Below are positions 23,390 to 35,002 of a stretch of 64,000 nt of DNA, one piece after another. Made by a program: the position numbers and the translations under genes. Numbering within the stretch: the stretch's first letter is position 1; each line of letters opens with the position of its first letter. The DNA is taken from positions 62,001 to 126,000 of the forward strand of contig NZ_JAUUDS010000002.1 of NCBI RefSeq assembly GCF_030678875.1. The letters run 5' to 3'. This DNA is from Sphingomonas aurea (lineage in GTDB: Bacteria > Pseudomonadota > Alphaproteobacteria > Sphingomonadales > Sphingomonadaceae). The notes under the pieces were generated by a model. The model was not told where the DNA came from. It searched no databases and saw only the letters and a list, made by a program, of their open reading frames with translations.

Positions 23390-25171
23390 CTACCCTCCCT
23401 GAAGCGGCCAGAAGAACGCGATCAGCGGGACGCCCAGCACGATCACCATGATTGACAGCGGCAACCCCAGCCGCGCATAGTCACCGAACCGGTAACCGCC
23501 CGGTCCCATCACCAGCGTGTTGCACTGATGGCCCACCGGGGTGAGAAAATCGCACCCCGCCCCCGTCGCTACCGCCATCAGAAAGGGATCCGGATTGAGG
23601 CCGATCTGCTTGGCCACCATCGCCGCGATCGGTCCCAGGACAAGAACGGTCGGCGCGTTGTGCAGGAAGGGCGCGATCACCATCGCCGCCAGCATCAGCG
23701 CGCCCAGCGCGACTATCGGTGCATGCCCTTGGAGCAGAGGCGCGAGGAGATGCGCGACATAGTCGGTGCCGCCGGTCCGCTGCACCGCTTCGCTGATCGG
23801 GGTAAGCGCACCGATCAGCACCAGCACGCCTGGTTCGAGGGCACCATAGGCCTCGCGCATCGGCAGCGCACCGATCACCACCATCAGGAGCGCCGCGCCG
23901 AAGAAGCCCGCGACCACCGGCACCACGCCCCATGCGATCAGCAGGATGGCAACGATCAGGATCGCGATGGTTGCGGCTGCCTTGCGCGGATTGCCCAGCT
24001 TCACCTCGCGTTCGGCGAGTGGCAGCAGCGAGAGCGAGCGCAAGGCCTCGGGCAGCGCACCTTCACCGGCGCGGATCAGGAGAACGTCGCCCGCGCGGAT
24101 GGTCACGTCGCGCAGCCGCTCGGTCACGGTCCGGTCCTGCCGGCTGATGCCGAGCAGCTTGACGCCATAGCGTTCCTGCAACCTCGCACGCCGCGCATTG
24201 CCGCCGATCAGGTCGGAACCTGGCTGCACCACCGCCTCGATCGTGCGCACCTCCTCGTTCTTGCCCTCGGTCTCGACGTCTTCGTCCGCCTGCGCCGACT
24301 CGAGGGGAAGCCGACCGAAGGCGTCGGCAAGCGCTGCGTCGGTGCCCTCCAGCACCAGCACGCTGCCGGGCTCCAACGCGTGTTCATCCGTGACCTCCAC
24401 ACGCCGGCCATCGGCCCCGATCAGGCCCACCGCCGTTACCCCGTGCTTCGGCAGGTCAAGGTCGCCGACGGACTTCAACCCGTCCGGCAACTCGGCCGCG
24501 ATCGTCGCTTCGGTCGAGAAGAACGTCTCCGCATTCGCCTGGCCCAGCGCCTCGCGGCCCTGCCGGTCGCGCGGGAGGATACGCCACGCCACGCTGAGGT
24601 AGAGGAATGCGACAAGGGTGAGCGACAGCCCGACCGGTGCGAAGTCGAACATGCGATAGGGCTTGCCCATCAGCTCCTCGCGTACCTGGCTGACGATGAT
24701 GTTGGTCGAGGTGCCGACCAGCGTCGACAGGCCGGCGACCAGCGAGATGAACGCCATCGGCATCAGGATCGCGGAACTCGCGCCGTCCTTCTCGCGGCCG
24801 GCGCGGATCGCCGACGGTAGCAGGATAGTCAGGGCGCCGACATTCTTGGTAAGAAGCGACAGCGCGCCCGTCGCCGCGACGAAGAACGGCACGCGAAGCG
24901 ACAGCCGCCCGATCCGCTTCAACGCCGGGGCGATCAGGCCATCGACGACGCCGGAGCGGGCGATCGCCGCGCTGATGACGAGCGCGGCGGCAATGATGAC
25001 GACGACATCGCTGGTCAGCCCGGTAAAGGCCTGCTTGATCGGCACCAGTCCCAGCGCGACCGCGACCATGAGCGCGACGAGCGACACGACGTCGTAGCGG
25101 AACCGTCCCCAGGCGAAGAACAGCATCGTCACACCGATGATGGAGAAGGAGAGTATCTGCGGTGTGGTCAA
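23390..25171 (-). CDS. SLC13/DASS family permease with TrkA-C domains
   Basis: A 593-residue anion permease. N-terminal TM block (TTPQILSFSI, KNVGALTILLPSAIRA, STLVGTSTNIIVSQ), a central pair of TrkA-C/RCK_C regulatory domains at about 205-385 (LEPGSVLVLEGTDA, then RAGDVLLIRAG), and a C-terminal TM block (APFLHNAPTVLVLGPIAAMV, then TPVGHQCNTLVMGPGGY). The two substrate-binding repeats (NIIV and HQCNTLV regions) are present, and sulfate or a dicarboxylate is the likely substrate. The start is the TTG at 25171, giving (M)TTPQILSFSI. This matches the ATG-started N-terminal fragment of a paralogue at 17716. The frame upstream is non-coding. Confidence 0.82.
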   Translation of the reverse strand: MTTPQILSFSIIGVTMLFFAWGRFRYDVVSLVALMVAVALGLVPIKQAFTGLTSDVVVIIAAALVISAAIARSGVVDGLIAPALKRIGRLSLRVPFFVAATGALSLLTKNVGALTILLPSAIRAGREKDGASSAILMPMAFISLVAGLSTLVGTSTNIIVSQVREELMGKPYRMFDFAPVGLSLTLVAFLYLSVAWRILPRDRQGREALGQANAETFFSTEATIAAELPDGLKSVGDLDLPKHGVTAVGLIGADGRRVEVTDEHALEPGSVLVLEGTDAALADAFGRLPLESAQADEDVETEGKNEEVRTIEAVVQPGSDLIGGNARRARLQERYGVKLLGISRQDRTVTERLRDVTIRAGDVLLIRAGEGALPEALRSLSLLPLAEREVKLGNPRKAAATIAILIVAILLIAWGVVPVVAGFFGAALLMVVIGALPMREAYGALEPGVLVLIGALTPISEAVQRTGGTDYVAHLLAPLLQGHAPIVALGALMLAAMVIAPFLHNAPTVLVLGPIAAMVAKQIGLNPDPFLMAVATGAGCDFLTPVGHQCNTLVMGPGGYRFGDYARLGLPLSIMVIVLGVPLIAFFWPLQGG

Positions 25172-25306
25172 AGGCGATCCGATCGTCTTGGGGCTGCGCC
25201 GAGCATAAGCGCGTCGTCGGCCCTTGCGCCAGCGCGGCCGCCGCCTGAATCTGACGTCCCGATAACCTGGTTGGCACAGGATTTCCGCCCGATCGTTCAG
25301 CGCCGC

Positions 25307-25744
25307 ATGGATGACGACAAGGCCGCGGCAAGAACGCACCAGAAGATCGCACAGTCGGCCGCCGTGCTGAAGGACAGCGCGGTCGAACAGGTGGACAGCG
25401 CCGATCGGCGGACGGAACTCGCGGCCGATCGAACGATCCTCGCCGCAGAGCGGACCTACGCCGCCTGGGTGCGAACCGGGCTTGCGGCGCTCGCCTCCGG
25501 GGTCGGCGCGCGCGGGTTGCTGGTGGACGTCGTTCCATCCTGGCTGAGCCGGAGCGCCGGCGGCTTGCTGGCGCTGTTCGCCGCCTTCTGCTTCGTCGCC
25601 GCTGTCTGGCGCGAGATCGCGCCGAGTGTCCGTCCGCCGACACCCCGCGTCCGGCGTCTGCCCCAGGCATTGCTGGTGGCAGTCAACGGCTTCCTGGTAC
25701 TCGTGGCACTGGCCGCCTTGATCGGGATTGTCGCCACCGATTGA
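25307..25744 (+). CDS. DUF202/YidH-like small membrane protein
   Basis: A 145-residue protein. It has a hydrophilic N-terminal 40 residues, then the DUF202 signature RTELAADRTILAAERTYAAW followed by VRTGLAALASGVGARGLL. Three hydrophobic segments follow (about 60-78, 82-100 and 122-142). DUF202 proteins are small inner-membrane proteins of unknown function, often in stress-gene neighbourhoods. The ATG at 25307 is preferred to a TTG at 25271. It diverges from the SLC13 gene and is followed 64 nt later by an mscS-type gene. Confidence 0.75.
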   Translation: MDDDKAAARTHQKIAQSAAVLKDSAVEQVDSADRRTELAADRTILAAERTYAAWVRTGLAALASGVGARGLLVDVVPSWLSRSAGGLLALFAAFCFVAAVWREIAPSVRPPTPRVRRLPQALLVAVNGFLVLVALAALIGIVATD

Positions 25745-25808
25745 CAGGTGCGACGGTTCCGGTCGCCCAGGTCCGGAACCGGTGTGCGGGCCGGCCTGTT
25801 CCCGCTCC

Positions 25809-26765
25809 ATGAAGCCTGTGACGCCGCCACCCATCCGCAATCCGCTCGACCTCATCGTCGCCAAATTGCACGACACCGCGAACGGCTTCTTCCTCCAGCT
25901 GCCCAACATTCTGGGCGGCATCGTCTTCCTGCTCGTTGCATGGGGTGTGGCGCATTTCGCAGCGCGCGGCATCCTCCGACTGTTCGGGCGACGCGATCAT
26001 GGCGACCTCGGCAGCGTACTGGGCTCGATCGCATTCGGCGCGATCATGATCGCCGCCGTGCTGATTGCCAGCGTCATCGTTTTCCCCAGCGTCAAGCCTG
26101 CGACGATCATCTCCTCGCTCGGCATCGGCTCGGTCGCGATCGGCTTTGCGTTCAAGGATATCCTGCAGAACCTGCTCGCCGGTATCCTGCTGCTCATCAA
26201 TCGCCCGTTCCGACGCGGCGACCAGATCGCGGTCAAGGACTTCGAGGGGACGGTCGAGCATATTCAAAGCCGCGCGACGCTCATCAAGACCTATGACGGG
26301 CGGCGGGTCATCATTCCCAATTCGGACATCTACACCTCGCCGGTGACGGTCAACACCGCCTTCCCGACGCGGCGGGACAGCTATGATATCGGCATCGGCT
26401 ACGGCGACGATCCGGCCGCCGCCGCCGCGCTGTTCGCCGAGGCGATCCGCAACATCGACGGCGTCGAGCAGACCCCGGCGCCGGAGGCACTGCCCTGGGG
26501 CCTCGACGCGAGTTCGGTGACGTTGCGGGCGCGCTGGTGGACCAAGTCCAAGCGTAGCGACATGGTCCACCTGAAGGCGCAGATCGTCCTGGCGATCTGG
26601 CGCACGGCGCGCGAGCACGGCATCGATCTGCCCTATCCGACGACGCAGATCCTGTTCCACGACCAGACCGAGGCGACCGATGGCGACCGCACTCGCCAGC
26701 GCGAAGGCTGGCCTGCGGGCGATGCGCCACCGCCTGCCGAACGGGCGAAGGAGACGCCAGGGTGA
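25809..26765 (+). CDS. MscS-type mechanosensitive ion channel
   Basis: A 318-residue channel. Two or three TM helices occupy residues about 28-125, with the glycine/alanine-rich pore helix at SSLGIGSVAIGFAFKDILQN. The conserved beta domain follows: LINRPFRRGDQIAVKDFEGT, then RVIIPNSDIYTSPV. The C-terminal alpha/beta part and a proline-rich tail end the protein. It would release solutes at hypo-osmotic shock, complementing the BCCT importer elsewhere in the window. The ATG at 25809 fits the domain; codons upstream run through non-conserved sequence. The DUF202 gene 64 nt upstream is probably co-transcribed. Confidence 0.87.
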   Translation: MKPVTPPPIRNPLDLIVAKLHDTANGFFLQLPNILGGIVFLLVAWGVAHFAARGILRLFGRRDHGDLGSVLGSIAFGAIMIAAVLIASVIVFPSVKPATIISSLGIGSVAIGFAFKDILQNLLAGILLLINRPFRRGDQIAVKDFEGTVEHIQSRATLIKTYDGRRVIIPNSDIYTSPVTVNTAFPTRRDSYDIGIGYGDDPAAAAALFAEAIRNIDGVEQTPAPEALPWGLDASSVTLRARWWTKSKRSDMVHLKAQIVLAIWRTAREHGIDLPYPTTQILFHDQTEATDGDRTRQREGWPAGDAPPPAERAKETPG

Positions 26766-27079
26766 CCGACGCGGTCGGCTCGCGTTGGCGATTGCGGCAG
26801 GCGTGATCCGGTAGACGGATCGGGTCTGGTGATCGACTTCGGCATGTCCTCGCACTTCCGGATGACCGTGCCCGGGTAGATACAGCGCCCGTTCGGTCGT
26901 GGTCGGTATGCGGCAAATCACGCGCGCGACGCGCACCAGCGCTGCGAGCCTCAGCGGCTCTATTGCCGTCGATGCGATATCTCGCCCGGGCTGACGAGCC
27001 ACGAGGATAACGGGACCGAATTACAATTTGGACGGTTTAGGTCGAACCACTTGATCGTGCGTCAAAGAAAGGACCGAGT
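26766..27079. other. 314-nt intergenic region before the CsbD-like gene
   Basis: No credible coding sequence. It should hold the promoter of the small stress gene at 27080. A loose general-stress-like pair, GGGACC then CGGTTT (about 27012-27039), is present but is too far from consensus to call. A good AAAGGA ribosome binding site precedes the next gene. Confidence 0.4.
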
Positions 27080-27265
27080 ATGAGCATCGAGGGTAAGGCG
27101 AAAGAAGCTGCCGGGTTCGTCAAGGAAGAGATGAACGAACACAAGGACACGCCGGAAGGAAAGGCGAAGGCTCAGGAAGGGCGCGACCTGCGGAACGAAG
27201 GACGTGTCGAGGACGGCAAAGCTCCCAAGACCACCGAACCCGGCACGGGCCATAAAGAAGACTGA
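27080..27265 (+). CDS. CsbD-like small hydrophilic stress protein
   Basis: A 61-residue, highly charged, probably disordered protein starting MSIEGKAKEAAGFVKEEMNE. It is rich in Lys, Glu and Gly and lacks hydrophobic or cysteine residues, in the manner of CsbD and related stress-induced proteins. It has a strong ribosome binding site (AAAGGA, 8 nt upstream of the ATG) and is followed by a clear terminator palindrome, so it is a monocistronic and probably well-expressed gene. CsbD membership is a judgement from composition and the N-terminal GKAKEAAG pattern. The biochemical role is unknown. Confidence 0.65.
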   Translation: MSIEGKAKEAAGFVKEEMNEHKDTPEGKAKAQEGRDLRNEGRVEDGKAPKTTEPGTGHKED

Positions 27266-27275
27266 TACAATGGTA

Positions 27276-27299
27276 CTGCCCTCGTTTAAACGGGGGCAG
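27276..27299 (+). terminator. Palindromic terminator after the CsbD-like gene
   Basis: CTGCCCTCGTTT pairs with AAACGGGGGCAG: twelve pairs with one G-T wobble, 10 nt after the stop codon. With a TTTAAA loop region it would fold strongly in RNA. No T-tract follows. Confidence 0.6.
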
Positions 27300-27459
27300 A
27301 CCGTTAGATCCGGAGTCCGACGCCGACGCTCCCAGCCGTTCGATATCATAACGTTGCATCCCTGACGCAGACTCCCGGTCATACGAGCGGCGCAAATCTG
27401 CAGAACAATCAAATCTCGTCATCTCGCTTCATCCTGCGCTGTCGCGCGTTCTCCGCTGC

Positions 27460-28938
27460 ATGGATCAGAAGCAAACCCCCATTCTCGAGGCGCTGGCGAG
27501 GATGGAGCACCGGCCGGTTCGCGGCTTCGGGGCGCCCGGCCACAATCTGGGTCGCAGTGCCGCACGAGACCTGCGCAAGCTGCTCGGCTCGCGCGTCTTC
27601 CAGGCGGATATCATCACTCCCAAGGGGCTCGACGACCGAACCGAGGGTGCCCATGTCGTTCAGCGGGCGCATGAGATCGCGGCCGAGGCGTGGAACGCGG
27701 ATTTCTGCCGGTTCGTCACCGGCGGATCGACGCTCAGCCTCCACATGGCATTGGCCGCGGTTGCCCGCGCCGGCGACACCGTTCTGTTCGCTGCCAACGT
27801 CCACAAGGCGGAGCGAGCGCATGCGCTCGCGGCGGGGCTGGACGCGCGCATAGTGCCGGTGATCGTCGACGACAGCTGGGACGTCGAGCACGGCGTCGAT
27901 CCGGCCGCGCTCGCCGCCGCACTCGATGCTAATCCCGGCGCCAAGGCATTCGTCCTGGTGTCGCCGACCTATTACGGCGTGACCAGCGACATCGCTGCAC
28001 TGGCCGACCTCTGCCACGCGCGCGGTGTGCCCCTGATCTGCGATGCCGCGTGGGGCGGCGCTTTCGCCTTCTGCGAGGCGCTGCCGCACGATGCACTCAC
28101 CAAAGGTGCGGACGTGGCCGTCTACAGCATGCACAAGACCATGGGAGCGCTGACCCAAGGGTCGGCGCTGCTCGCACGCGGCGAACTTGTCGACCGGCAG
28201 CGGCTGTGGATGGCCTACGAACTCTACGAGACGACAAGTCCCTCGGTGCCGATCCTGGCCAGCCTCGACGCCGCCCGGCGCGACCATGCCGTCGATGGCG
28301 AGAAGACGTGGCGCGCGACGATCGAGCGGGCCTCCGACCTGCGTACACGGCTGGCCGCGATCGACGGCCTGCGTGTCCTCGCCGAGGAAGACATCCCGTC
28401 GGGATGCCAGCTCGACCCCACGAAGGTCCTGATCGACGTGTCGGCGCTGGGCATCTCGGGCTACGCGATCGACGACTGGCTGAACGAGCATCACCGGCTC
28501 TGCGTCGGCCTCTCCGATGCCCGCCACCTGCTCGCCGTCGTCTCGGTCGGCACGACCACCCGCGACGTGCGGGCGCTGACGAAGGGTCTGCTGGACTGCG
28601 TGACGCGCCTTCGCGCCGGCGACCTGACGCTCGCGGCCGCGGCCGATGCTCCCCGGATCAAGACACTGGCGACGGAGATGGCGGCACCACCCGCCGATGC
28701 GTTCTTCGGAGCTGTCGAGGCGATCGCGCTGGAAGAGGCGGCGGGACGGATCGCAGCGGAAATCATCGCTCCCGCCCCGCCGGGAGTGCCCCGCCTCGTC
28801 CCGGGCCAGCGGATCAGCGCCGAGCACGTCGCCTGGCTGGCGGCCAATCGCGACGCGGGCATATTTCTGCTCGACCCGACAGACCCGAGCGATGTAACGA
28901 TCCGATGCGTCGCAGACAGCGACCTGCCGCGAGGTTGA
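27460..28938 (+). CDS. PLP-dependent Orn/Lys/Arg decarboxylase-like protein
   Basis: A 492-residue fold-type-I PLP enzyme of the Orn/Lys/Arg decarboxylase family, major domain. GAPGHNLGRSAARDL is at the N-terminus, then TGGSTLSLHMALAA binds the cofactor phosphate and LICDAAWGGAF contains the cofactor Asp. SMHKTMGALTQGS has the Schiff-base Lys226. The C-terminal decarboxylase domain is present but short (RLVPGQRISAEHVAWL). Size and motifs fit the shorter SpeA/Cad-like 'aminotransferase class I/II' decarboxylases rather than the 700-residue inducible ones. Polyamine or amine synthesis is expected; the amino-acid substrate cannot be read. It stands alone between two stress genes. Confidence 0.8.
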   Translation: MDQKQTPILEALARMEHRPVRGFGAPGHNLGRSAARDLRKLLGSRVFQADIITPKGLDDRTEGAHVVQRAHEIAAEAWNADFCRFVTGGSTLSLHMALAAVARAGDTVLFAANVHKAERAHALAAGLDARIVPVIVDDSWDVEHGVDPAALAAALDANPGAKAFVLVSPTYYGVTSDIAALADLCHARGVPLICDAAWGGAFAFCEALPHDALTKGADVAVYSMHKTMGALTQGSALLARGELVDRQRLWMAYELYETTSPSVPILASLDAARRDHAVDGEKTWRATIERASDLRTRLAAIDGLRVLAEEDIPSGCQLDPTKVLIDVSALGISGYAIDDWLNEHHRLCVGLSDARHLLAVVSVGTTTRDVRALTKGLLDCVTRLRAGDLTLAAAADAPRIKTLATEMAAPPADAFFGAVEAIALEEAAGRIAAEIIAPAPPGVPRLVPGQRISAEHVAWLAANRDAGIFLLDPTDPSDVTIRCVADSDLPRG

Positions 28939-29112
28939 CCCCTGAGCAGCCATCGAATGCAATGATATCGTGCCGCGCAGATCGGGCTCTTGCTGATGAA
29001 GGGGCATAAGCGCCCTCAATCCCACCCCTTCGACCAAAGCATTCGCAGGTGAGACGTTCGGCGCGCTGGTTCGTTCAGGCAGAGAGCCACGGCTGGCGGA
29101 CAAGGAACCCAC

Positions 29113-31185
29113 ATGAGCGACATGACGACCACCACCGGCAACGGCGGCGAACCCCATCAGCGCGCGGGCGACGGCGCGGCGGTGCTGACCACCAACCATG
29201 GTGTGCCGATCAGCGACAATCAGAACAGCCTGAAGTCCGGCGCTCGCGGGCCGACGCTGCTGGAGGATTTCGTCCTTCGCGAGAAGATCTTCCACTTCGA
29301 CCATGAGCGGATCCCCGAGCGCATCGTTCACGCCCGTGGCTCCGGCGCGCACGGCGTGTTCGAGGCAACCGCCGACATCAGCGACCTCTCGAAGGCGGCG
29401 GTATTCACCAAAGGCGAACAGACCGAAGTGTTCGTCCGCTTCTCGACCGTCGCCGGCGGCGCCGGGTCGGTCGACACGCCGCGCGACGTTCGCGGCTTCG
29501 CGGTCAAGTTCTACACCCGCGAGGGCAATTGGGATCTGGTCGGCAACAACATTCCGGTCTTCTTCATCCAGGACGCGATCAAGTTTCCCGATCTCGTTCA
29601 CTCGGTGAAGATGGAGGCCGATCGCGCCTATCCCCAGGCGGGCAGCGCGCACGATACCTTCTGGGACTGGGCGAGCCTGATGCCCGAGACGACGCACATG
29701 CTGATGTGGGCGATGTCGGACCGCACCCTGCCCCGCTCGTTCCGGACCATGGAGGGGTTCGGCGTCCACACCTTCAAGCTGGTCGATGCCGGCGGCAAGG
29801 CGAGCTTCGTCAAGTTCCACTGGAAGCCGCGGCTCGGCCTGCAATCGACGATTTGGGACGAGGCGCTGAAGCTCCAGGCCGCCGACAATGATTACCAGCG
29901 CCGGGATCTTTGGGAAGCGATCGACACGGGCGCGTTCCCGCAGTGGGATCTTGGCATTCAGGTGTTCGACCAGGCCTTTGCCGAGGCGCAGCCCTATGAC
30001 GTGCTCGACGCGACCAAGCTGATCCCCGAGGACGATGTGCCGGTGCGGATCATCGGCACGCTGACGCTGAACCGCAATCCCGACAACTTCTTCGCCGAGA
30101 CAGAGCAGGTGGCGTTCCTGCCCACCAACATCGTGCCGGGAATCGACTTCTCGAACGACCCGCTGCTGCAGGGGCGGCTGTTCAGCTATCTGGACACGCA
30201 GAATTCACGGCTGGGGACGACCAACTTCCACCAGATTCCGATCAACGCGCCCCGCTGCCCGTTCGGCAATTTCCAGCGCGACGGCAAGATGCAGACCCAG
30301 GTGCCCAGGGGTCGCGCCAATTACGAACCCAACAGCCTTGCCGCCCACGGCGAGGATGGTGGCCCGCGTGAGAGCGTCGAGCGCGGCTTCGCAACGGTGA
30401 ACGCGCCGACCGGAGCAGACGAGCAGGGAGACAAGCTGCGCATCCGCGCCGAGCTGTTCGCTGACCACTATAGCCAGGCACGCCTGTTCTATCGCTCCCA
30501 GACAGAGAGCGAGCAGGCGCATATCGCATCGTCCTTCGTGTTCGAACTGTCGAAGGTCGGTGTGCTCGAGCAGGTACCGCCGCGGATGGTCGCCAACCTG
30601 CGCAACGTCGACGAGGACTTGGCAAAGCGTGTCGCAGACGGGCTCGGCATCGACCTGCCGGATAAGGCGCCGGCCGCGCGCGAGCCGGTCGACATGGCCC
30701 CGTCCGACGCGCTGTCGATCCACAAGAACATGAAGGACACGCTGGAAGGGCGGAGTGTCGGCATCCTCTTTACCGATGGCAGCGACGCCACCGCGATCGA
30801 CGCAGTGGTCGCCGCCGTCGAGGCGGAAAAGGGCAAGGCCGTCCTCGTCTCGCCCAAGGTCGGCGGCGCGACCCTGAGCGACGGATCGAAGCGCAAGGCG
30901 GATGGGCAGCTCGCCGGAACGCCAAGCCAGATCTTCGACGCGGTCGCGATCATCGTCTCGAAAGAAGGCTGCAAGGCCCTGCTGAAAGAGGCCGCGGCGG
31001 TGCAGTTCGCGATGGACGCGTTCGGTCACCTGAAGGCGATCGGTGCCAGCGATGCAGCCAAGCCGTTGCTCGACAAGGCCGGTGTCGAACCGGGTGTCGG
31101 CATTACCGGGCTGGACGCCAACTTTATTTCCGCAGCCAGCCAACGCTTCTACCCCCGCGAACCCGGCGTGCGCATGCTGGCGTGA
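29113..31185 (+). CDS. katE: Large-subunit catalase HPII (clade II)
   Basis: A 690-residue monofunctional heme catalase that degrades hydrogen peroxide. The catalytic His73 is in [32 protein letters not shown] and [20 protein letters not shown] are the classical core. The proximal heme ligand Tyr359 lies in [16 protein letters not shown]-terminal flavodoxin-like domain of about 150 residues ([20 protein letters not shown] onward) and a total length near 700 identify the large-subunit HPII type. The ATG at 29113 has an AAGGAACCC upstream. A strong hairpin lies just after the stop. It is probably stationary-phase or stress induced, as usual for KatE. Confidence 0.95.
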   Translation: MSDMTTTTGNGGEPHQRAGDGAAVLTTNHGVPISDNQNSLKSGARGPTLLEDFVLREKIFHFDHERIPERIVHARGSGAHGVFEATADISDLSKAAVFTKGEQTEVFVRFSTVAGGAGSVDTPRDVRGFAVKFYTREGNWDLVGNNIPVFFIQDAIKFPDLVHSVKMEADRAYPQAGSAHDTFWDWASLMPETTHMLMWAMSDRTLPRSFRTMEGFGVHTFKLVDAGGKASFVKFHWKPRLGLQSTIWDEALKLQAADNDYQRRDLWEAIDTGAFPQWDLGIQVFDQAFAEAQPYDVLDATKLIPEDDVPVRIIGTLTLNRNPDNFFAETEQVAFLPTNIVPGIDFSNDPLLQGRLFSYLDTQNSRLGTTNFHQIPINAPRCPFGNFQRDGKMQTQVPRGRANYEPNSLAAHGEDGGPRESVERGFATVNAPTGADEQGDKLRIRAELFADHYSQARLFYRSQTESEQAHIASSFVFELSKVGVLEQVPPRMVANLRNVDEDLAKRVADGLGIDLPDKAPAAREPVDMAPSDALSIHKNMKDTLEGRSVGILFTDGSDATAIDAVVAAVEAEKGKAVLVSPKVGGATLSDGSKRKADGQLAGTPSQIFDAVAIIVSKEGCKALLKEAAAVQFAMDAFGHLKAIGASDAAKPLLDKAGVEPGVGITGLDANFISAASQRFYPREPGVRMLA

Positions 31186-31192
31186 CTCGAAC

Positions 31193-31217
31193 GGCGAGCC
31201 GGCCCCGCCGGCTCGCC
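31193..31217 (+). terminator. Hairpin terminator after katE
   Basis: Perfect 11-bp stem GGCGAGCCGGC / GCCGGCTCGCC with a CCC loop, 8 nt after the katE stop. There is no T-tract, but the stem is very stable. Confidence 0.7.
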
Positions 31218-31257
31218 CCACCTGAATGCTGTGACCTGCCCGATGTTGGGCAGTTAG

Positions 31258-31279
31258 GACCCAACACCGGACATTCAGC
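31258..31279 (+). repeat. Dispersed intergenic repeat, copy 2
   Basis: GACCCA, 11 nt (ACACCGGACAT), then TCAGC. It lies between katE and the catabolic cluster, about 200 nt left of its last gene. Confidence 0.55.
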
Positions 31280-31481
31280 GACTATCGGAGCTGCCAGGAA
31301 GCGGATGCCCGTTCATGCCGCTACCCCCAGGCGCTAATCGCCTTTCCGCTGTTGCAATGCGCATGTCGTAGCCGATGGCCGAATTCAACCGCACCTCAAC
31401 AGCATGTTGCCTGGTGCCCACAATCTCGAGCAGCGTGCGGTCCCATTTAATGCAACGCCTACATTTCACATTGCGACGCTG

Positions 31482-32531
31482 CTAGTCAGATGACTCAGGG
31501 CATGAAGCTCTGGAGGTGCGCGAGAAGCGTGGAGCGGGCGCGGCAAACGTCGCACTTCCATCATTTATGTAGGTTCCTCGCGTCAGGAGGTGCGTGTCTC
31601 GCATAGCTTCCTCAAGGGTCAGCACCGGCGCAACGCAGGCGTCACTTCCACGGAATCGCTCTACCCAATCGTTCCTGCCTCGCGAACGAAACGCTGTTTC
31701 CAAGAGCGTCGCCGCCTCGGGCCACCGATCCTCCCGCTGCAGGGACGCGGGTTCATCGGCTTCGATGCCGAGAATGCGGACGACCTCCGCCCAGAACTGC
31801 GGCTCGAGCGCCCCGACCGACATCTCGCGACCATCTGCGCACAGATAGGTGCGATAGTATGGCGCGCTGCCGCCCAGCGGGTTACGCGCTCGATCAAGGG
31901 TGATGCGCCCGGACGGGATCAGGCCGGCGAACATCGTCATCATGCTGCTGACGCCGTCGACGATCGCCGCGTCCACCACCTGTCCTTGGCCGGAGCGCTC
32001 GCGCTCCCAGAGAGCGGCCATGATGCCGAACGCGAGGTAGAGCGACCCGCCCCCGAAGTCCCCAACGAGGTTCAGGGGCGGCACCGAGCGCTCGCCCGGC
32101 GTCCCGATGGCGTCGAGCGCGCCGGTCAGCGCGATGTAGTTGATGTCGTGCCCCGCGGTCCGCGCCATGGGGCCGGTCTGGCCCCATCCCGTCATCCGCC
32201 CGTAGACCAGCCGCGGGTTGCGGCCAAGCATCTCATCCGGCCCCAGCCCGAGCCGTTCCATGACGCCGGGACGCAGGCCCTCGATGACGACGTCGGCTTC
32301 GTCACACAGCGCCAGCGCCGCCCCGCGCCCCTCGTCCGAGCGGATGTCGAGGGTCACGACCGTCCGGCCGCGGTCAACGACCGGGTTGGGCCAGCCGTTG
32401 CCGCCCTCGCGGTCGATCCGGACCACGTCGGCGCCCTGGTCCGCAAGCAGCATCGCGCAGTGCGGACCCGGCCCGATGCTTGCAAACTCGATGACGCGGA
32501 GCCCGACCAGCGGCCCGCCGGTGCCGGTCAT
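31482..32531 (-). CDS. Alpha-methylacyl-CoA racemase-like family III CoA-transferase
   Basis: A 349-residue family III (CaiB/BaiF) protein. Racemase-type residues are all visible: AGHDINYIALTG with His128, NLVGDFGGGSLY with Asp158, and VGALEPQFW with Glu242. These match the catalytic His/Asp/Glu set of alpha-methylacyl-CoA racemase, so racemisation of 2-methylacyl-CoA is preferred over CoA transfer. Such a racemase makes the (S)-2-methylacyl-CoA needed for beta-oxidation of methyl-branched chains (isoprenoids, sterol side chains). It is the last gene of the nine-gene operon. The ATG at 32531 (GATTGAGG upstream) is preferred to an in-frame TTG at 32537. The last 40 residues look divergent. Confidence 0.8.
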   Translation of the reverse strand: MTGTGGPLVGLRVIEFASIGPGPHCAMLLADQGADVVRIDREGGNGWPNPVVDRGRTVVTLDIRSDEGRGAALALCDEADVVIEGLRPGVMERLGLGPDEMLGRNPRLVYGRMTGWGQTGPMARTAGHDINYIALTGALDAIGTPGERSVPPLNLVGDFGGGSLYLAFGIMAALWERERSGQGQVVDAAIVDGVSSMMTMFAGLIPSGRITLDRARNPLGGSAPYYRTYLCADGREMSVGALEPQFWAEVVRILGIEADEPASLQREDRWPEAATLLETAFRSRGRNDWVERFRGSDACVAPVLTLEEAMRDTHLLTRGTYINDGSATFAAPAPRFSRTSRASCPESSD

Positions 32532-32533
32532 CC

Positions 32534-32841
32534 TCAATCCTCTGGCGCGATGCGCACGCGAAGGCCGTCGGCGGCCCCGGCGGGCAGCTGGCAGGATAGA
32601 CGTGATCGGGCCGTGCGATGGTCGCTGCTGTCGAGGAGGTCGTCCTCATCGGCGCTCAAACGCGGCAACGCGCCTCCCTCCTCGACGTAGACGTGGCACG
32701 TGGCGCACGAGCAGCAACCGCCGCAGATCGCCAGCAGCTCGTCGAAGCCAGCGTCCCGGATCGCCTCCATGACCGACGAGCCGGCCGCGGCGTCCAGGTC
32801 GTGCTCGATGCCGTCGCGAGTCGTAACGATGATCGTCGGCA

Positions 32842-32842
<1 letters not shown>
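32534..32842 (-). CDS. [2Fe-2S] ferredoxin, adrenodoxin/putidaredoxin type
   Basis: A 102-residue plant/vertebrate-type 2Fe-2S ferredoxin. Cluster ligands are Cys40, Cys46, Cys49 and Cys84 in [14 protein letters not shown] and LSCQLP, the C-x5-C-x2-C-x34-C spacing of P450 redox partners such as putidaredoxin. It almost certainly carries electrons from the FAD reductase at 43229-44461 to the cytochrome P450 at 46452-47681, although the three genes sit in two transcription units. It starts at the base where the upstream NMO gene ends, so the two are coupled. Confidence 0.88.
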
Positions 32843-35000
<2,158 letters not shown>

Positions 35001-35002
35001 GG

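Noticed and set aside
23390..25972. Extension of the SLC13 permease to 860 residues
   Set aside because: The extra N-terminus is low-complexity and overlaps the divergent DUF202 gene; the paralogous fragment at 17716 fixes the start at TTPQILS.
27012..27039. Possible EcfG general-stress promoter (GGGACC ... CGGTTT) before the CsbD-like gene
   Set aside because: Both half-sites differ from GGAAC/CGTT and the spacing is uncertain; not distinguishable from chance.
27409..29844. An 811-codon open frame on the minus strand opposite the decarboxylase and catalase genes
   Set aside because: It is a GC-rich antisense shadow without recognisable domains; the plus-strand genes have full family motifs.
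31275..31469. A 64-codon minus-strand frame between katE and the catabolic cluster
   Set aside because: It overlaps the dispersed repeat, has no ribosome binding site and no recognisable motif.
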